A DNA stretch of 64,000 nt from Streptomyces sp. 549 (GTDB lineage Bacteria > Actinomycetota > Actinomycetes > Streptomycetales > Streptomycetaceae): positions 46,885 to 110,884 of the forward strand of contig NZ_JASKMT010000019.1 in NCBI RefSeq assembly GCF_030124175.1. The letters run 5' to 3'. Shown here piece after piece: positions 49,270 to 57,372 of the stretch (the first letter of the stretch is position 1; every line of letters begins with the position of its first letter). Under the pieces are notes generated by a model that was given only the letters and a program-made list of their open reading frames with translations, searched no databases and was not told the DNA's origin. The translations under genes and the position numbers were made by a program.

Positions 49270-50352
49270 GTGGTCCGTGCCGCCGTCCTGTCCGCCGTCA
49301 ACGCACCCCTGGAGATCACCGAGATCTCGCTGCCCGACCCCGGTCCCGGCCAGGTGGGGGTGCGGCTGGCCGCCGCCGGGGTCTGCCACTCCGACCTGTC
49401 GCTGTCCCGCGGCGTCCTGCGCCAGCCCGTCCCCGCGGTACTCGGCCACGAGGGCGCCGGCACGGTGACCGCCGTCGGGGAGGGCGTCACGGCCGTGGCC
49501 CCCGGGGACCGGGTGGTGCTCAACTGGGCGCCGTCCTGCGGCACCTGCCACTTCTGCGCGAAGCTGGGCGAGCCCTGGCTGTGCCTGCACGCCAACGCCG
49601 CCACCACCGTGCCGTACGCGCGGGGTGCCGACGGCACCGAGCTGTACCCGGGTCTGAGCACGGCCGCGTTCGCGGAGGAGACCGTGGTGCCCGAGCGCGC
49701 GGTGCTGCCGCTGCCGGACGGCATCCCGCTCACGGACGCGGCGCTGCTCGGTTGCGCGGTGCTCACCGGGTACGGCGCCGTCCACCACTGCGCCCGGGTG
49801 GCGCCCGGGGAGTCGGTCGCCGTCTTCGGTGTCGGCGGCATCGGGCTGGCGGTGCTGCAGTCGGCGCGGATCGCGGGCGCGGAGCGCATCGTCGCGGTCG
49901 ACGTGTCGGAGGACAAGGCGGAGCTGGCCGCGGCGGCCGGAGCCACCGACTTCGTGCTCTCCTCGGAGACGACCGCGAAGGAGATCCGCGCGCTCACCGG
50001 CGGCTGGGGCGCGGACGTGGCGGTGGAGTGCGTCGGCCGCTCGTCGACCATCCGGGCCGCCTGGTCCTCGACCCGCAGGGGCGGCCGGGTGGCGGTGGTG
50101 GGCATCGGCGGCAAGGAGGACATGGTGAGCTTCTCCGCGCTGGAGGTCTTCCACTTCGCCCGCACGCTGTCCGGCTGCGTCTACGGCAACTGCGACCCGG
50201 CGCGGGACCTGCCGGTCGTCGCCGCCCACGTACGGGAGGGCCGCCTCGACCTGGGGGCGCTGGTCACCGAGCGGGTCGGCCTGGACGGCATCGCGGACGC
50301 CTTCGACGCGATGCGGGCGGGCCGGGGAGGCCGGACCCTGGTCGTCTTCTAG
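49270..50352 (+). CDS. Zinc-dependent alcohol dehydrogenase (class III-like MDR)
   Basis: A 360-residue medium-chain dehydrogenase. Catalytic zinc ligands are Cys39 (GVCHSDLS), His60 with Glu61 (GHEGAG) and a later Cys. The structural zinc lobe has Cys90, Cys93, Cys96 and Cys105 in CGTCHFCAKLGEPWLC. The NAD site is FGVGGIGLAVLQSA with acidic VDVSEDK, implying NAD rather than NADP. GADVAVECVGR completes it. The GTG at 49270 follows GAAGGAGG, just after the ALDH stop. Together with the ALDH it forms a two-gene unit under the palindromic operator. Confidence 0.94.
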   Translation: MVRAAVLSAVNAPLEITEISLPDPGPGQVGVRLAAAGVCHSDLSLSRGVLRQPVPAVLGHEGAGTVTAVGEGVTAVAPGDRVVLNWAPSCGTCHFCAKLGEPWLCLHANAATTVPYARGADGTELYPGLSTAAFAEETVVPERAVLPLPDGIPLTDAALLGCAVLTGYGAVHHCARVAPGESVAVFGVGGIGLAVLQSARIAGAERIVAVDVSEDKAELAAAAGATDFVLSSETTAKEIRALTGGWGADVAVECVGRSSTIRAAWSSTRRGGRVAVVGIGGKEDMVSFSALEVFHFARTLSGCVYGNCDPARDLPVVAAHVREGRLDLGALVTERVGLDGIADAFDAMRAGRGGRTLVVF

Positions 50353-50398
50353 CCCCGTCGCCCGTCGCCCGCCACCCGTCGCCCGCCAGCCGGTCCGC

Positions 50399-51067
50399 TC
50401 AGGCCGGGCGGCCGGCGGCGGGGGCCTGCTCGGGGCGGGCGCCGTCGGCGGGGAAGGTGAGGGCGAGGCCGTCCACGAGGGCGCGCAGGCCGGTCTCGAA
50501 CGCGCCCTCGTCCACCTGCTGCTGGTGTTCGGCGAGCAGGTGGGCCTGATCCAGGTGCGGGTAGTCCCCGGCGTAGACGGCGGCGTCGTCGACGAATCCG
50601 CGGGCGAACGAGCCCAGCGCGGAGCCGGCCACGAAGTAGCGCATGAGCGCGCCGATGCGGGTGGCCTGGGCCCGGGACCAGCCCGCGGCCGTCATCGCGC
50701 CGAACACCGCGTCCGCCATGCGCAACTGGCTGGGACGCCGCCCTGGCCCGCGGGCCAGGTGCGGCACGATGTGCGGATGCGCGGCGAGGGCCGCCCGGTA
50801 GGAGCGCGCCCAGGTCAGCAGGGCGGTCCGCCAGTCGGTGGCGTCCTCGAACATCGAAAGGTCGACATCGGCGCAGACCCGGTCGGCCACCGCGTCGAGA
50901 ATCGCGTCCTTGGTCCTGAAGTGGTTGTAGAGCGAGGGCCCGCTCACGCCCAGTTCGGCGGCCAGCCGGCGGGTCGAGACGGCCTCCAGCCCCTCGGCGT
51001 CCACCAGGGCGAGAGCCGCCACCACGATGCGTTCTCGACTCAGCAGGGGCTTGCGGGGACGGGCCAT
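50399..51067 (-). CDS. TetR family regulator (TetR_C type)
   Basis: A 222-residue repressor. The N-terminal HTH (about 10-55) has LSRERIVVAALALVDAEGLEAVSTRRLAAELGVSGPSLYNHFRTKDAIL in parts; the C-terminal ligand domain resembles TetR_C members with ALLTWARSYRAAL and AGSALGSFARGF. The ATG at 51067 or the in-frame ATG at 51076 may be used. It is divergent from an acyl-CoA dehydrogenase gene. A 19-bp operator-like sequence lies between them (51096-51114) and a perfect version precedes the ALDH-ADH unit, so it probably controls all three. Confidence 0.92.
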   Translation of the reverse strand: MARPRKPLLSRERIVVAALALVDAEGLEAVSTRRLAAELGVSGPSLYNHFRTKDAILDAVADRVCADVDLSMFEDATDWRTALLTWARSYRAALAAHPHIVPHLARGPGRRPSQLRMADAVFGAMTAAGWSRAQATRIGALMRYFVAGSALGSFARGFVDDAAVYAGDYPHLDQAHLLAEHQQQVDEGAFETGLRALVDGLALTFPADGARPEQAPAAGRPA

Positions 51068-51095
51068 GCGCCCCATAGTAGGCCCCGTACCCATA

Positions 51096-51114
51096 AAACT
51101 AGCAGTGGTAATTT
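51096..51114. promoter_or_regulatory. Second copy of the TetR operator
   Basis: AAACTAGCAGTGGTAATTT matches the perfect operator at 47812 at 15 of 19 positions with an intact left arm. Its right end TAATTT (51109-51114) could be the -10 of the acyl-CoA dehydrogenase promoter, the same layout as at the ALDH gene. Confidence 0.7.
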
Positions 51115-51139
51115 CTGCTTGGACCCGCCGAGGTGCGCC

Positions 51140-52291
51140 GTGGATCTGGAACTCTCCGAGGAGCAGGCTGCCGTACGCCAGGTGGCCAGGGAATTCGTCG
51201 ACCGCGAGATCGTCCCCAACGCGGGCCGCTGGGACCGGGAGGGGTCCATCGACCTCGCGGTGGTCCGGCAGCTCGGCAAGCTGGGCTTCCTCGGGCTGAC
51301 GATCGACGAGGTTGACGGCGGTTCCGGCGGCGACCACCTCGCGTACTGCCTGGTCACCGAGGAGCTGGGGCGCGGCGACTCGGCCGTGCGCGGCGTGCTC
51401 TCGGTCTCGCTGGGCCTGGTCGCCAAGAGCATTGCCGCCTGGGGCAGCGAGCAGCAGCGGCAGGAGTGGCTGCCGCGGCTGTGCGCGGGCGAGGCGCTGG
51501 GCTGCTTCGGGCTCACCGAGCCGGGGACGGGCTCGGACGCCGCCAACCTCGCCACCCGTGCCCGCCGGGACGGCGGCGACTGGGTCATCGACGGCGCCAA
51601 GACCTTCATCACCAACGGCACCTGGGCCGACGTGGTGCTGCTCTTCGCACGCAGTGGCGACGAGCCCGGCCACCGCGGCATCAGCGCCTTCCTCGTCCCC
51701 GCCGACACCCCCGGGCTGGAGCGCCGCGAGATCCACGGCAAGCTCGGCCTGCGCGGCCAGGCGACCGCCGAACTGGCCCTGGACGGCGTACGGGTGCCCG
51801 ACTCGGCCCGGCTGGGTCCCGAGGGCAAGGGCTTCAAGGTCGCCATGTCGGCCCTGGCCAAGGGGCGGATGTCGGTGGCGGCCGGGTGCGTCGGCATCGC
51901 CCAGGCCTGCCTGGAAGCCGCCGTCGGCTACGCGGGCCGGCGGGAGCAGTTCGGCGGGCCGATCGCCCGCCACCAGCTGGTCCAGGAGCTGCTGTCCGAC
52001 ATCGCCGTCGACGTCTCCGCGGCCCGACTGCTCACCTGGCAGGTCGCCGACCACGTCGACCGCGGGCTGCCGTTCGCCACCGAGTCGTCGGTGGCGAAGC
52101 TGTTCGCCTCCGAGGCCGCGGTCCGCGCTGCCAACAACGCGCTCCAGGTGTTCGGCGGGTACGGCTACGTGGACGAGTTCCCGGTCGGCAAGCTGCTGCG
52201 GGACGCCCGGGTCATGACGCTCTACGAGGGCACCAGCCAGATCCACAAGCTGCTGATCGGCCGGGCTCTCACCGGCGTCGCCGCGTTCTGA
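51140..52291 (+). CDS. Acyl-CoA dehydrogenase (short-chain/butyryl type)
   Basis: A 383-residue flavoenzyme of full family length. LGCFGLTEPGTGSDAANL and TFITNGTWADVV form the FAD/substrate site. YAGRREQFGGPIARHQLVQ, ALQVFGGYGYVDEFPV and MTLYEGTSQIHKLLIGRAL follow, the last with the catalytic Glu of YEG. It is close to short-chain or branched-chain acyl-CoA dehydrogenases. The GTG at 51140 with GAGG upstream gives VDLELSEEQ, a normal start. Divergent from TetR with a shared operator, it probably works with the ALDH/ADH enzymes once the acid is made into a CoA ester; no ligase is nearby. Confidence 0.94.
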   Translation: MDLELSEEQAAVRQVAREFVDREIVPNAGRWDREGSIDLAVVRQLGKLGFLGLTIDEVDGGSGGDHLAYCLVTEELGRGDSAVRGVLSVSLGLVAKSIAAWGSEQQRQEWLPRLCAGEALGCFGLTEPGTGSDAANLATRARRDGGDWVIDGAKTFITNGTWADVVLLFARSGDEPGHRGISAFLVPADTPGLERREIHGKLGLRGQATAELALDGVRVPDSARLGPEGKGFKVAMSALAKGRMSVAAGCVGIAQACLEAAVGYAGRREQFGGPIARHQLVQELLSDIAVDVSAARLLTWQVADHVDRGLPFATESSVAKLFASEAAVRAANNALQVFGGYGYVDEFPVGKLLRDARVMTLYEGTSQIHKLLIGRALTGVAAF

Positions 52292-52389
52292 GTCCGCCTG
52301 CGGCGGTGCGCCCGCCCCCATGGCCCTAAGCGGCTGCTCAGCCCTCGTTGTATGGTGTTCGCCCCACCGAGGAGAAGCGGGGCGGCCAC

Positions 52390-53046
52390 ATGGCAGCGGA
52401 GGCATCCGGCACAGGAACACGGGCTGAGGGCACCGCCACGGGCGAGCCGTGGGGCGGCGTCGCACCGGACGCCGCACGCCGGCTGCTGCTCGCCGCGATC
52501 ACCGCGTTCTCCGAACGCGGCTTCCACGCGACGACCACCCGCGACATCGCCGGCCGGGCCGGCATGAGCCCGGCCGCCCTCTACATCCACTACCGGACCA
52601 AGGAGGAACTCCTCCACCAGATCAGCCGCGTCGGCCACGAGCGTTCGCTGCGCATCCTCAGTGAGGCGGCCGAGAGCGGCGGCACACACGCCGAGCGCCT
52701 CGCAGCGGCGGTGCGCACCTTCGTGCGCTGGCACGCCGAGCACCACACGACGGCCCGGGTGGTGCAGTACGAGCTGAGCGCGCTGGGGGAGGAGCACCTC
52801 GCCGAGATCGTCCGTATGCGCAGGCGCACCGAGGACGTCATGCGCACGCTGCTGGAGGACGGGGCCGCCGCAGGCGACTTCGAGGTGGCCGACAGCCGGG
52901 GAACGGCGCTCGCGGTGCTGTCGCTGTGCATCGACGTGGCCCGCTGGTACAGCCCCGGCGGGCGCCGCACGCCGGACGAGATCGGCGCGTTCTACGCCGA
53001 CCTGGTGCTGCGCATGGTGGGCGCCCGCCCCGGCGTGGGGGAGTAG
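52390..53046 (+). CDS. TetR family regulator (KstR2-like)
   Basis: A 218-residue TetR regulator. After a 30-residue disordered start, DAARRLLLAAITAFSERGFHATTTRDIAGRAGMSPAALYIHYRTKEELL covers the HTH in parts. The C-terminal domain has VRTFVRWHAEHHTTARVVQYELSAL, recalling KstR2/FadR-type regulators that sense acyl-CoA. A KstR2-consensus site lies at 53660 upstream of the maoC gene. The ATG at 52390 follows GAGGAGAAG with long spacing. It is convergent with maoC, with a GC-rich hairpin between. Confidence 0.88.
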   Translation: MAAEASGTGTRAEGTATGEPWGGVAPDAARRLLLAAITAFSERGFHATTTRDIAGRAGMSPAALYIHYRTKEELLHQISRVGHERSLRILSEAAESGGTHAERLAAAVRTFVRWHAEHHTTARVVQYELSALGEEHLAEIVRMRRRTEDVMRTLLEDGAAAGDFEVADSRGTALAVLSLCIDVARWYSPGGRRTPDEIGAFYADLVLRMVGARPGVGE

Positions 53047-53092
53047 GACCGCGCGCCGGGAGCGGCATGCGCCCCCGGCGCCGCACGCGCAA

Positions 53093-53125
53093 CCGGCCCG
53101 GCCGCCGGGAGGCGGGCCGGGCCGG
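53093..53125. terminator. GC-rich hairpin between convergent tetR and maoC
   Basis: CCGGCCCGGCCGCC (53093-53106) pairs with GGCGGGCCGGGCCGG (53111-53125) with one bulge and a GGGA loop; probably a bidirectional terminator. Confidence 0.6.
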
Positions 53126-53170
53126 AGGGCCCGGCTGCCGCGACAGTCCCGGGGGCCGGGGCACGCGGGC

Positions 53171-53632
53171 TCAGAGGTAGAAGCGGCTGAGGCTCTCGGC
53201 GACGCAGACCGGCTTGTCGCCGCCCTCACGTTCCACCGTCACCTCCGCGGCCAGCTGCACACCGCCGCCGGCCTCGGTGACGTCCGCGATCCGCACGGTG
53301 GCCCGCAGCCGCGACCCGACCGGTACGGGGGCGGGGAAACGCACCTTGTTGACGCCGTAGTTGACGCCCATGCTCACCCCCTCCACCCGCAGCACCTGCG
53401 GCACCAGGACGGGCAGCAGGGACAGCGTCAGGTAGCCGTGGGCGATGGTGGTGCCGAACGGGCCGTCGGCAGCCCGCTCGGGGTCGACGTGGATCCACTG
53501 GTGGTCGCCCGTCGCGTCGGCGAACAGGTCGATGCGCTTCTGGTCCACCTCCAGCCAGTCGCTGGGACCGAGCACCTCGCCGACCGCGGCACGCAGTGCG
53601 TCGATCGAGGGAAAGACTCGCGGCTCCGCCAT
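53171..53632 (-). CDS. MaoC-like enoyl-CoA hydratase
   Basis: A 153-residue hot-dog-fold R-specific hydratase/dehydratase. The hydratase-2 motif is ADATGDHQWIHVDPERA (catalytic Asp and His) with GPFGTTIAHGYLTLSL. NYGVNKVRFPAPVPVGSRLR is the family's second block. It would hydrate an enoyl-CoA from one of the acyl-CoA dehydrogenases here. The ATG at 53632 has GAGGGC upstream. A KstR2-type palindrome lies 28 bp before the start. Monocistronic, convergent with tetR. Confidence 0.93.
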   Translation of the reverse strand: MAEPRVFPSIDALRAAVGEVLGPSDWLEVDQKRIDLFADATGDHQWIHVDPERAADGPFGTTIAHGYLTLSLLPVLVPQVLRVEGVSMGVNYGVNKVRFPAPVPVGSRLRATVRIADVTEAGGGVQLAAEVTVEREGGDKPVCVAESLSRFYL

Positions 53633-53659
53633 GCTTCACTGCCCTCCAGGAGATCCGTA

Positions 53660-53673
53660 ACCAAGCGCTTGCT
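53660..53673. promoter_or_regulatory. KstR2-type operator upstream of maoC
   Basis: ACCAAGCGCTTGCT fits the KstR2 consensus AnCAAGnnCTTGnT at all fixed positions and is centred on a perfect CAAGCGCTTG palindrome, placed 28 bp before the maoC start. Confidence 0.7.
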
Positions 53674-53776
53674 CAGCATGCTGCCCGCCCCGAACGGTGT
53701 CAACGCCCCCCGGCGGCCGCCGTCAACACCCGCAGCGCTCCCGGGGGCCGTGCACCGCTCGGCCCCCGGGAGCGGC

Positions 53777-55216
53777 TCACCACATCGGCGGCCTGCGGTG
53801 GGCCCACGGCCGGGCGGCCTCCAGCTGCGCCGAGAGCGACACCAGCGTGGCGTCCTCCCCGTAGCGGCCGGCCAGCATCACACCGATCGGCAGCCCCTGG
53901 GCGTTCCAGTGCAGCGGCACGTTCACCGCGGGCTGCCCGGTGGCGTTGAACAGCGGCGTGAACGGGGTGAAGTGGGCCAGCGCGGCGAACTCCGCCGCCG
54001 GGTCCGCGTCGTTGCGCAGCCCGCCCACCGGGGCCGGCGGGCGGGCGAGCGTCGGGCTGAGGACCAGGTCGTAGGCGCCCTCGGCGAGCAGCGCGTCGGC
54101 CACCATCTGCCCCAGCGCCCGGAACGCGTACAGCGCCTGTTGCAGGGCCACCCCCGACACCTGCCGGCCCAGCTCCCGCAGGTGCCGGGTCAGCGGCATC
54201 AGCAGTTCCTCGTCCTGCTCGGCCACCGGATGCGCGTTGGCCATCACCGCCCACACCGCGGTGAAGGAGTCCATCAGCGCCTCGTCGGCCGGCAGCGCCA
54301 CCTCGTCGACCTCGTGGCCCAGTTCGCGCAGCAGCGCGACCGAGCCGTCCAGCGCCGCGCGGCAGTCCGGGTGCAGTTCGGCGCCCGGAACCGGGGGATC
54401 GGCGACCGCCACCACCCGCAGCCGGCCCGGCTCCCGCCCGGCGTACCCGGCGAACGTCTCACCGGGCGGCAGGGACGGCGCGCCGTACGGGTCGCCGGGC
54501 ATCGGCCCGGCGAGCACGTCCAGCAGCGTGGCCGCGTCGGCGACCGTCCTGGCCAGCGGCCCCGACGTGGACAGCCCGCTGATGTCGTGCAGCACCGGCC
54601 CGCCGCTGACCCGGCCCCGGCTCGGCTTGATCCCGAACAGGCCGCACACCGAAGCCGGGATGCGGATCGAGCCGCCGCCGTCACTGGCGTGCGCGACGGG
54701 CGCCAGGCCGGCGGCCACGGCCGCCGCGGCGCCGCCGCTCGAACCGCCCGCCGAGCGGCTGGTGTCCCACGGGGTGCGGGCGGGCGGGCCCACCGCGTTC
54801 TCGGTGTAGCAGGGCAAACCGAACTCGGGCGTGTTGGTCTTGCCCGTCATGATCGTGCCGCCCGCCCGCAGCCGCGTCACCAGGTGGTCGTCGACGTCCG
54901 GCACGTGGTCGGCGTAGGCGCGGGAACCGAACGTGCAGCGCACCCCCGCCACCATGTTCAGGTCCTTCACCGGCACCGGCACGCCGAACAGCGGCGGCAG
55001 CGCCCGGCCCTCCCTGCGGGCCGCGGCGGCCTCGCTCTCCGCTTCCGCGGCCTGCTTGCGGGCCAGTTCCGGCGTCGGCGTGAGGAACGCGCCCAGCTCG
55101 CCGTCGAGGGTGTCCATCCGGGACAGGTAGTGCTCGGTCAGGTCGACCGGTGACAGCCTGCCCTCCCGCACCTCCCGGGCCTGCTCGGTCGCGCTGAGAT
55201 CGTGCAGCTCCGCCAT
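53777..55216 (-). CDS. Amidase (amidase-signature family)
   Basis: A 479-residue serine amidase with a Ser-cisSer-Lys triad. Lys lies in VPVPVKDLN (about 85), the cis-Ser and nucleophile Ser in the TSRSAGGSSGGAAAAVAAGL region (about 155-175), and the family glycine loop DGGGSIRIPASVCGLFGIKPSRG follows in blocks. It hydrolyses amides or acts in amide transfer; it lacks the GatB partner and the exact GatA spelling, so it is a catabolic amidase of unknown substrate. The ATG at 55216 gives MAELHDLSATEQ. It is 69 bp from the downstream end of the hypothetical gene on the same strand. Confidence 0.93.
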   Translation of the reverse strand: MAELHDLSATEQAREVREGRLSPVDLTEHYLSRMDTLDGELGAFLTPTPELARKQAAEAESEAAAARREGRALPPLFGVPVPVKDLNMVAGVRCTFGSRAYADHVPDVDDHLVTRLRAGGTIMTGKTNTPEFGLPCYTENAVGPPARTPWDTSRSAGGSSGGAAAAVAAGLAPVAHASDGGGSIRIPASVCGLFGIKPSRGRVSGGPVLHDISGLSTSGPLARTVADAATLLDVLAGPMPGDPYGAPSLPPGETFAGYAGREPGRLRVVAVADPPVPGAELHPDCRAALDGSVALLRELGHEVDEVALPADEALMDSFTAVWAVMANAHPVAEQDEELLMPLTRHLRELGRQVSGVALQQALYAFRALGQMVADALLAEGAYDLVLSPTLARPPAPVGGLRNDADPAAEFAALAHFTPFTPLFNATGQPAVNVPLHWNAQGLPIGVMLAGRYGEDATLVSLSAQLEAARPWAHRRPPMW

Positions 55217-55285
55217 CGCCGTCCGCCTTCCGTCCGGTGCGTGCACCGCCCGCGGCCCGGGGCGGTGCCAGGCAGCATCGTCGCA

Positions 55286-55753
55286 CTACCCCTGAGTAAC
55301 CACCACCCTGCGGAACGCTTCACCCTCCATGCCCTGGTGCGCCGATATCAGGCGGCGCAGCACCGCGGCGAGCGGACTGCGCGGGGCGGCGTCGGGTGTG
55401 TCCACGGGCAGCAGCGCCCGGCCGCCCCAGGTCCGCCGGTGCCAGTCGTCGGGCGCTGTCGGCTGGCGGATGCCGAAGTGCTTCTGCCGCTTGCGGCGTC
55501 GGGCGAACTCCTCCTCGTACGCAAGCCACACCGCCCGGGCCTCCTCCAGCTCCTCCAGCGCCGCGACCAGCCGCGCCGGGTCCGGCTCGCGGTCCTCGGG
55601 GCTGAGACCCGCGCGGGCGCACAGGTGGTGCCAGGTCGCGCGGTGCCCGTAGGGAGCGAAGCGCTCCAGGCACTTGCGCAGGGCCTGGCGCCGCTCCGCG
55701 GGCGTGCGGCTGATGTCGCGTACTTGAGCGGCGAGCGCTCTGAAACCGGCCAA
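55286..55753 (-). CDS. Conserved hypothetical protein
   Basis: About 155 residues from the TTG at 55753, which has a perfect GGAGGTGG site 9 nt upstream; no ATG/GTG fits that site. The sequence is mostly helical and charged: CLERFAPYGHRATWHHLCARAG, then LEELEEARAVWLAYEEEFARRRKRQKHFG. There is a conserved-looking DDWHRRTWGG block and an amphipathic C-terminus. I recognise no domain and do not assign a function. Codon bias is typical of the genome. It lies in front of the amidase gene on the same strand and is divergent from the SDR gene. Confidence 0.7.
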   Translation of the reverse strand: MAGFRALAAQVRDISRTPAERRQALRKCLERFAPYGHRATWHHLCARAGLSPEDREPDPARLVAALEELEEARAVWLAYEEEFARRRKRQKHFGIRQPTAPDDWHRRTWGGRALLPVDTPDAAPRSPLAAVLRRLISAHQGMEGEAFRRVVVTQG

Positions 55754-55849
55754 GGTAACCCACCTCCGACTGAGTCGACCGGAGTCGTCGGGTATGGGAC
55801 GTAACCGGGAGCCGGTTGGATCCGCCCTTGTCAGAGGCTTTCCGCACCG

Positions 55850-55866
55850 CATACCGACCGGTTAGT
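55850..55866. promoter_or_regulatory. TetR-type operator upstream of the SDR operon
   Basis: CATACCGACCGGTTAGT contains the imperfect dyad ACCGACC-GGTTAGT. The core CATACCGACYRGTYRG recurs at 60765-60746 before the kinase-ACAD operon, so the tetR gene at 56668 is the likely regulator of both. Confidence 0.75.
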
Positions 55867-55906
55867 CTGCGTCCGGGCGCCAGTGGGCACCGTCAGGAGG
55901 CAGCAC

Positions 55907-56671
55907 GTGGACCACCAGGGTACGACCGCCGTCGTGACCGGCGCCGGCGGCGGCATCGGCGCCGCGCTGGCGCGCAGCTTCGCGGCCCGGGGCGCGCACG
56001 TCGCGGTCAACGACCTCGACGCCGACCGGGCCCGTGCGGTGGCCGCCGAGATCGGCGGCACCGCCCTGCCCGGCGACGCCTCCGACGTGGTGCCCGCCGC
56101 CCTGGACGCGCTCGGGCGCGTCGACGTGTTCTGCGCCAACGCGGGCATCGCGCCCACCGGCGGCCCCGAGACGGAGGACGCCGTCTGGGAGGCGGCCTGG
56201 GACGTCAACACCATGGCGCACGTGCGGGCCGCCCGGGCCCTGCTGCCGCACTGGCTCGACCGCGGACGGGGCCGCTTCGTGTCCACCGTCTCCGCCGCCG
56301 GGCTGCTCACCATGGTCGGCTCCGCGCCCTACAGCGTCTCCAAGCACGCCGCACTCGCCTTCGCGGAGTGGCTCTCCGTCACCTACCGGCACCGCGGAAT
56401 CGCCGTGCACGCCGTCTGTCCGCAGGGCGTGCGCACCGACATGCTGCGCCGCTCCGGCGGCGCCGGGGCGCTGGTGCTCGCCCCGCACGCCATCGAGCCC
56501 GAAGAGGTCGCCGAGGCGGTACACACCGCCATCGACGAGGAGCGCTTCCTGGTGCTGCCGCACCCGGAGGTCGCCCGGTACGCCCGAGCCCGAGCCGGCG
56601 ACCCCGACCGGTGGCTGCTCGGCATGAACCAACTCCAGCAGAAGCTGGAGACGGCGCAGGAGGAACAGTGA
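55907..56671 (+). CDS. Short-chain dehydrogenase/reductase
   Basis: A 254-residue classical SDR, NAD(P)-dependent, oxidising or reducing a hydroxy/keto group, here plausibly a 3-hydroxyacyl-CoA. VVTGAGGGIGAALARSF is the cofactor glycine motif (TGxxxGIG), NDLDADRAR the acidic NAD-preferring turn and CANAGIAP the NAG motif; catalytic YSVSKHAAL holds Tyr and Lys. CPQGVRTDM follows. The GTG at 55907 with AGGAGG is well placed. The stop overlaps the tetR start (GTGA), so the operon is SDR-tetR-quinone oxidoreductase. Confidence 0.94.
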   Translation: MDHQGTTAVVTGAGGGIGAALARSFAARGAHVAVNDLDADRARAVAAEIGGTALPGDASDVVPAALDALGRVDVFCANAGIAPTGGPETEDAVWEAAWDVNTMAHVRAARALLPHWLDRGRGRFVSTVSAAGLLTMVGSAPYSVSKHAALAFAEWLSVTYRHRGIAVHAVCPQGVRTDMLRRSGGAGALVLAPHAIEPEEVAEAVHTAIDEERFLVLPHPEVARYARARAGDPDRWLLGMNQLQQKLETAQEEQ

Positions 56672-57312
56672 ACACATCCGCAGCCGCCCCGCCCCCCGCC
56701 GCCGGCGGCCCCGCCGTGACCGGGGACGGCACCCCGGCGGCACCCGGGCCAGTCCCGCAGCGGCTGCTCGCCGCCGCCACCCGGCTGTTCGCCGACCGCG
56801 GCTTCGACCGGACGTCCGTGCAGGACATCGTCGAGGCGGCCGGCGTCACCAAAGGCGCGCTCTACCACTACTTCGGCTCCAAGGACGACCTGCTGCACGA
56901 GATCTACTCCCGGCTGCTGCGGCTCCAGCAGGAGCGGCTCGACGCCAGTGCCGACGCGGACGCGCCCGTCGAGGAGCGGCTGAGGGACGCGGCGGCCGAC
57001 GTGGTGGTCACCACCGTCGAGAACCTCGACGACGCGATGATCTTCTTCCGCTCCATGCACCAGCTCAGCCCCGAGAAGCAGAAGCAGGTGCGGGCCGAAC
57101 GCCGCCGCTACCACGAGCGCTTCCGCGCCCTCATCGAGGAGGGCCAGCGCAGCGGCGTGTTCCGCTCCGACACCCCCGCCGACCTGGTGGTGGACTACCA
57201 CTTCGGTTCGATCCACCACCTCGGCACCTGGTACCGGCCCGACGGGCCGCTGACCGCGCGGCAGGTCGCCGACCACCTCGCCGACCTGCTGCTGCGCGCA
57301 CTGCGCCCCTGA
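56668..57312 (+). CDS. TetR family regulator of the acyl-CoA operons
   Basis: A 214-residue repressor. The disordered Pro/Ala-rich N-terminus (1-28) is followed by the HTH: RLLAAATRLFADRGFDRTSVQDIVEAAGVTKGALYHYFGSKDDLL in parts. The C-domain is of the fatty-acid type with IFFRSMHQLSPEKQKQVRAERRRYHERF. It is likely autoregulatory through the site at 55850 and also acts at 60746. The GTG at 56668 overlaps the SDR stop; AGGAGGAAC precedes it. It is between two catabolic genes in one operon. Confidence 0.93.
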   Translation: MNTSAAAPPPAAGGPAVTGDGTPAAPGPVPQRLLAAATRLFADRGFDRTSVQDIVEAAGVTKGALYHYFGSKDDLLHEIYSRLLRLQQERLDASADADAPVEERLRDAAADVVVTTVENLDDAMIFFRSMHQLSPEKQKQVRAERRRYHERFRALIEEGQRSGVFRSDTPADLVVDYHFGSIHHLGTWYRPDGPLTARQVADHLADLLLRALRP

Positions 57313-57372
57313 AGCGCCGCACCGACCGCACGGACGAGAGACACGACCGACGACCGACCGGATGGGAAGAAC

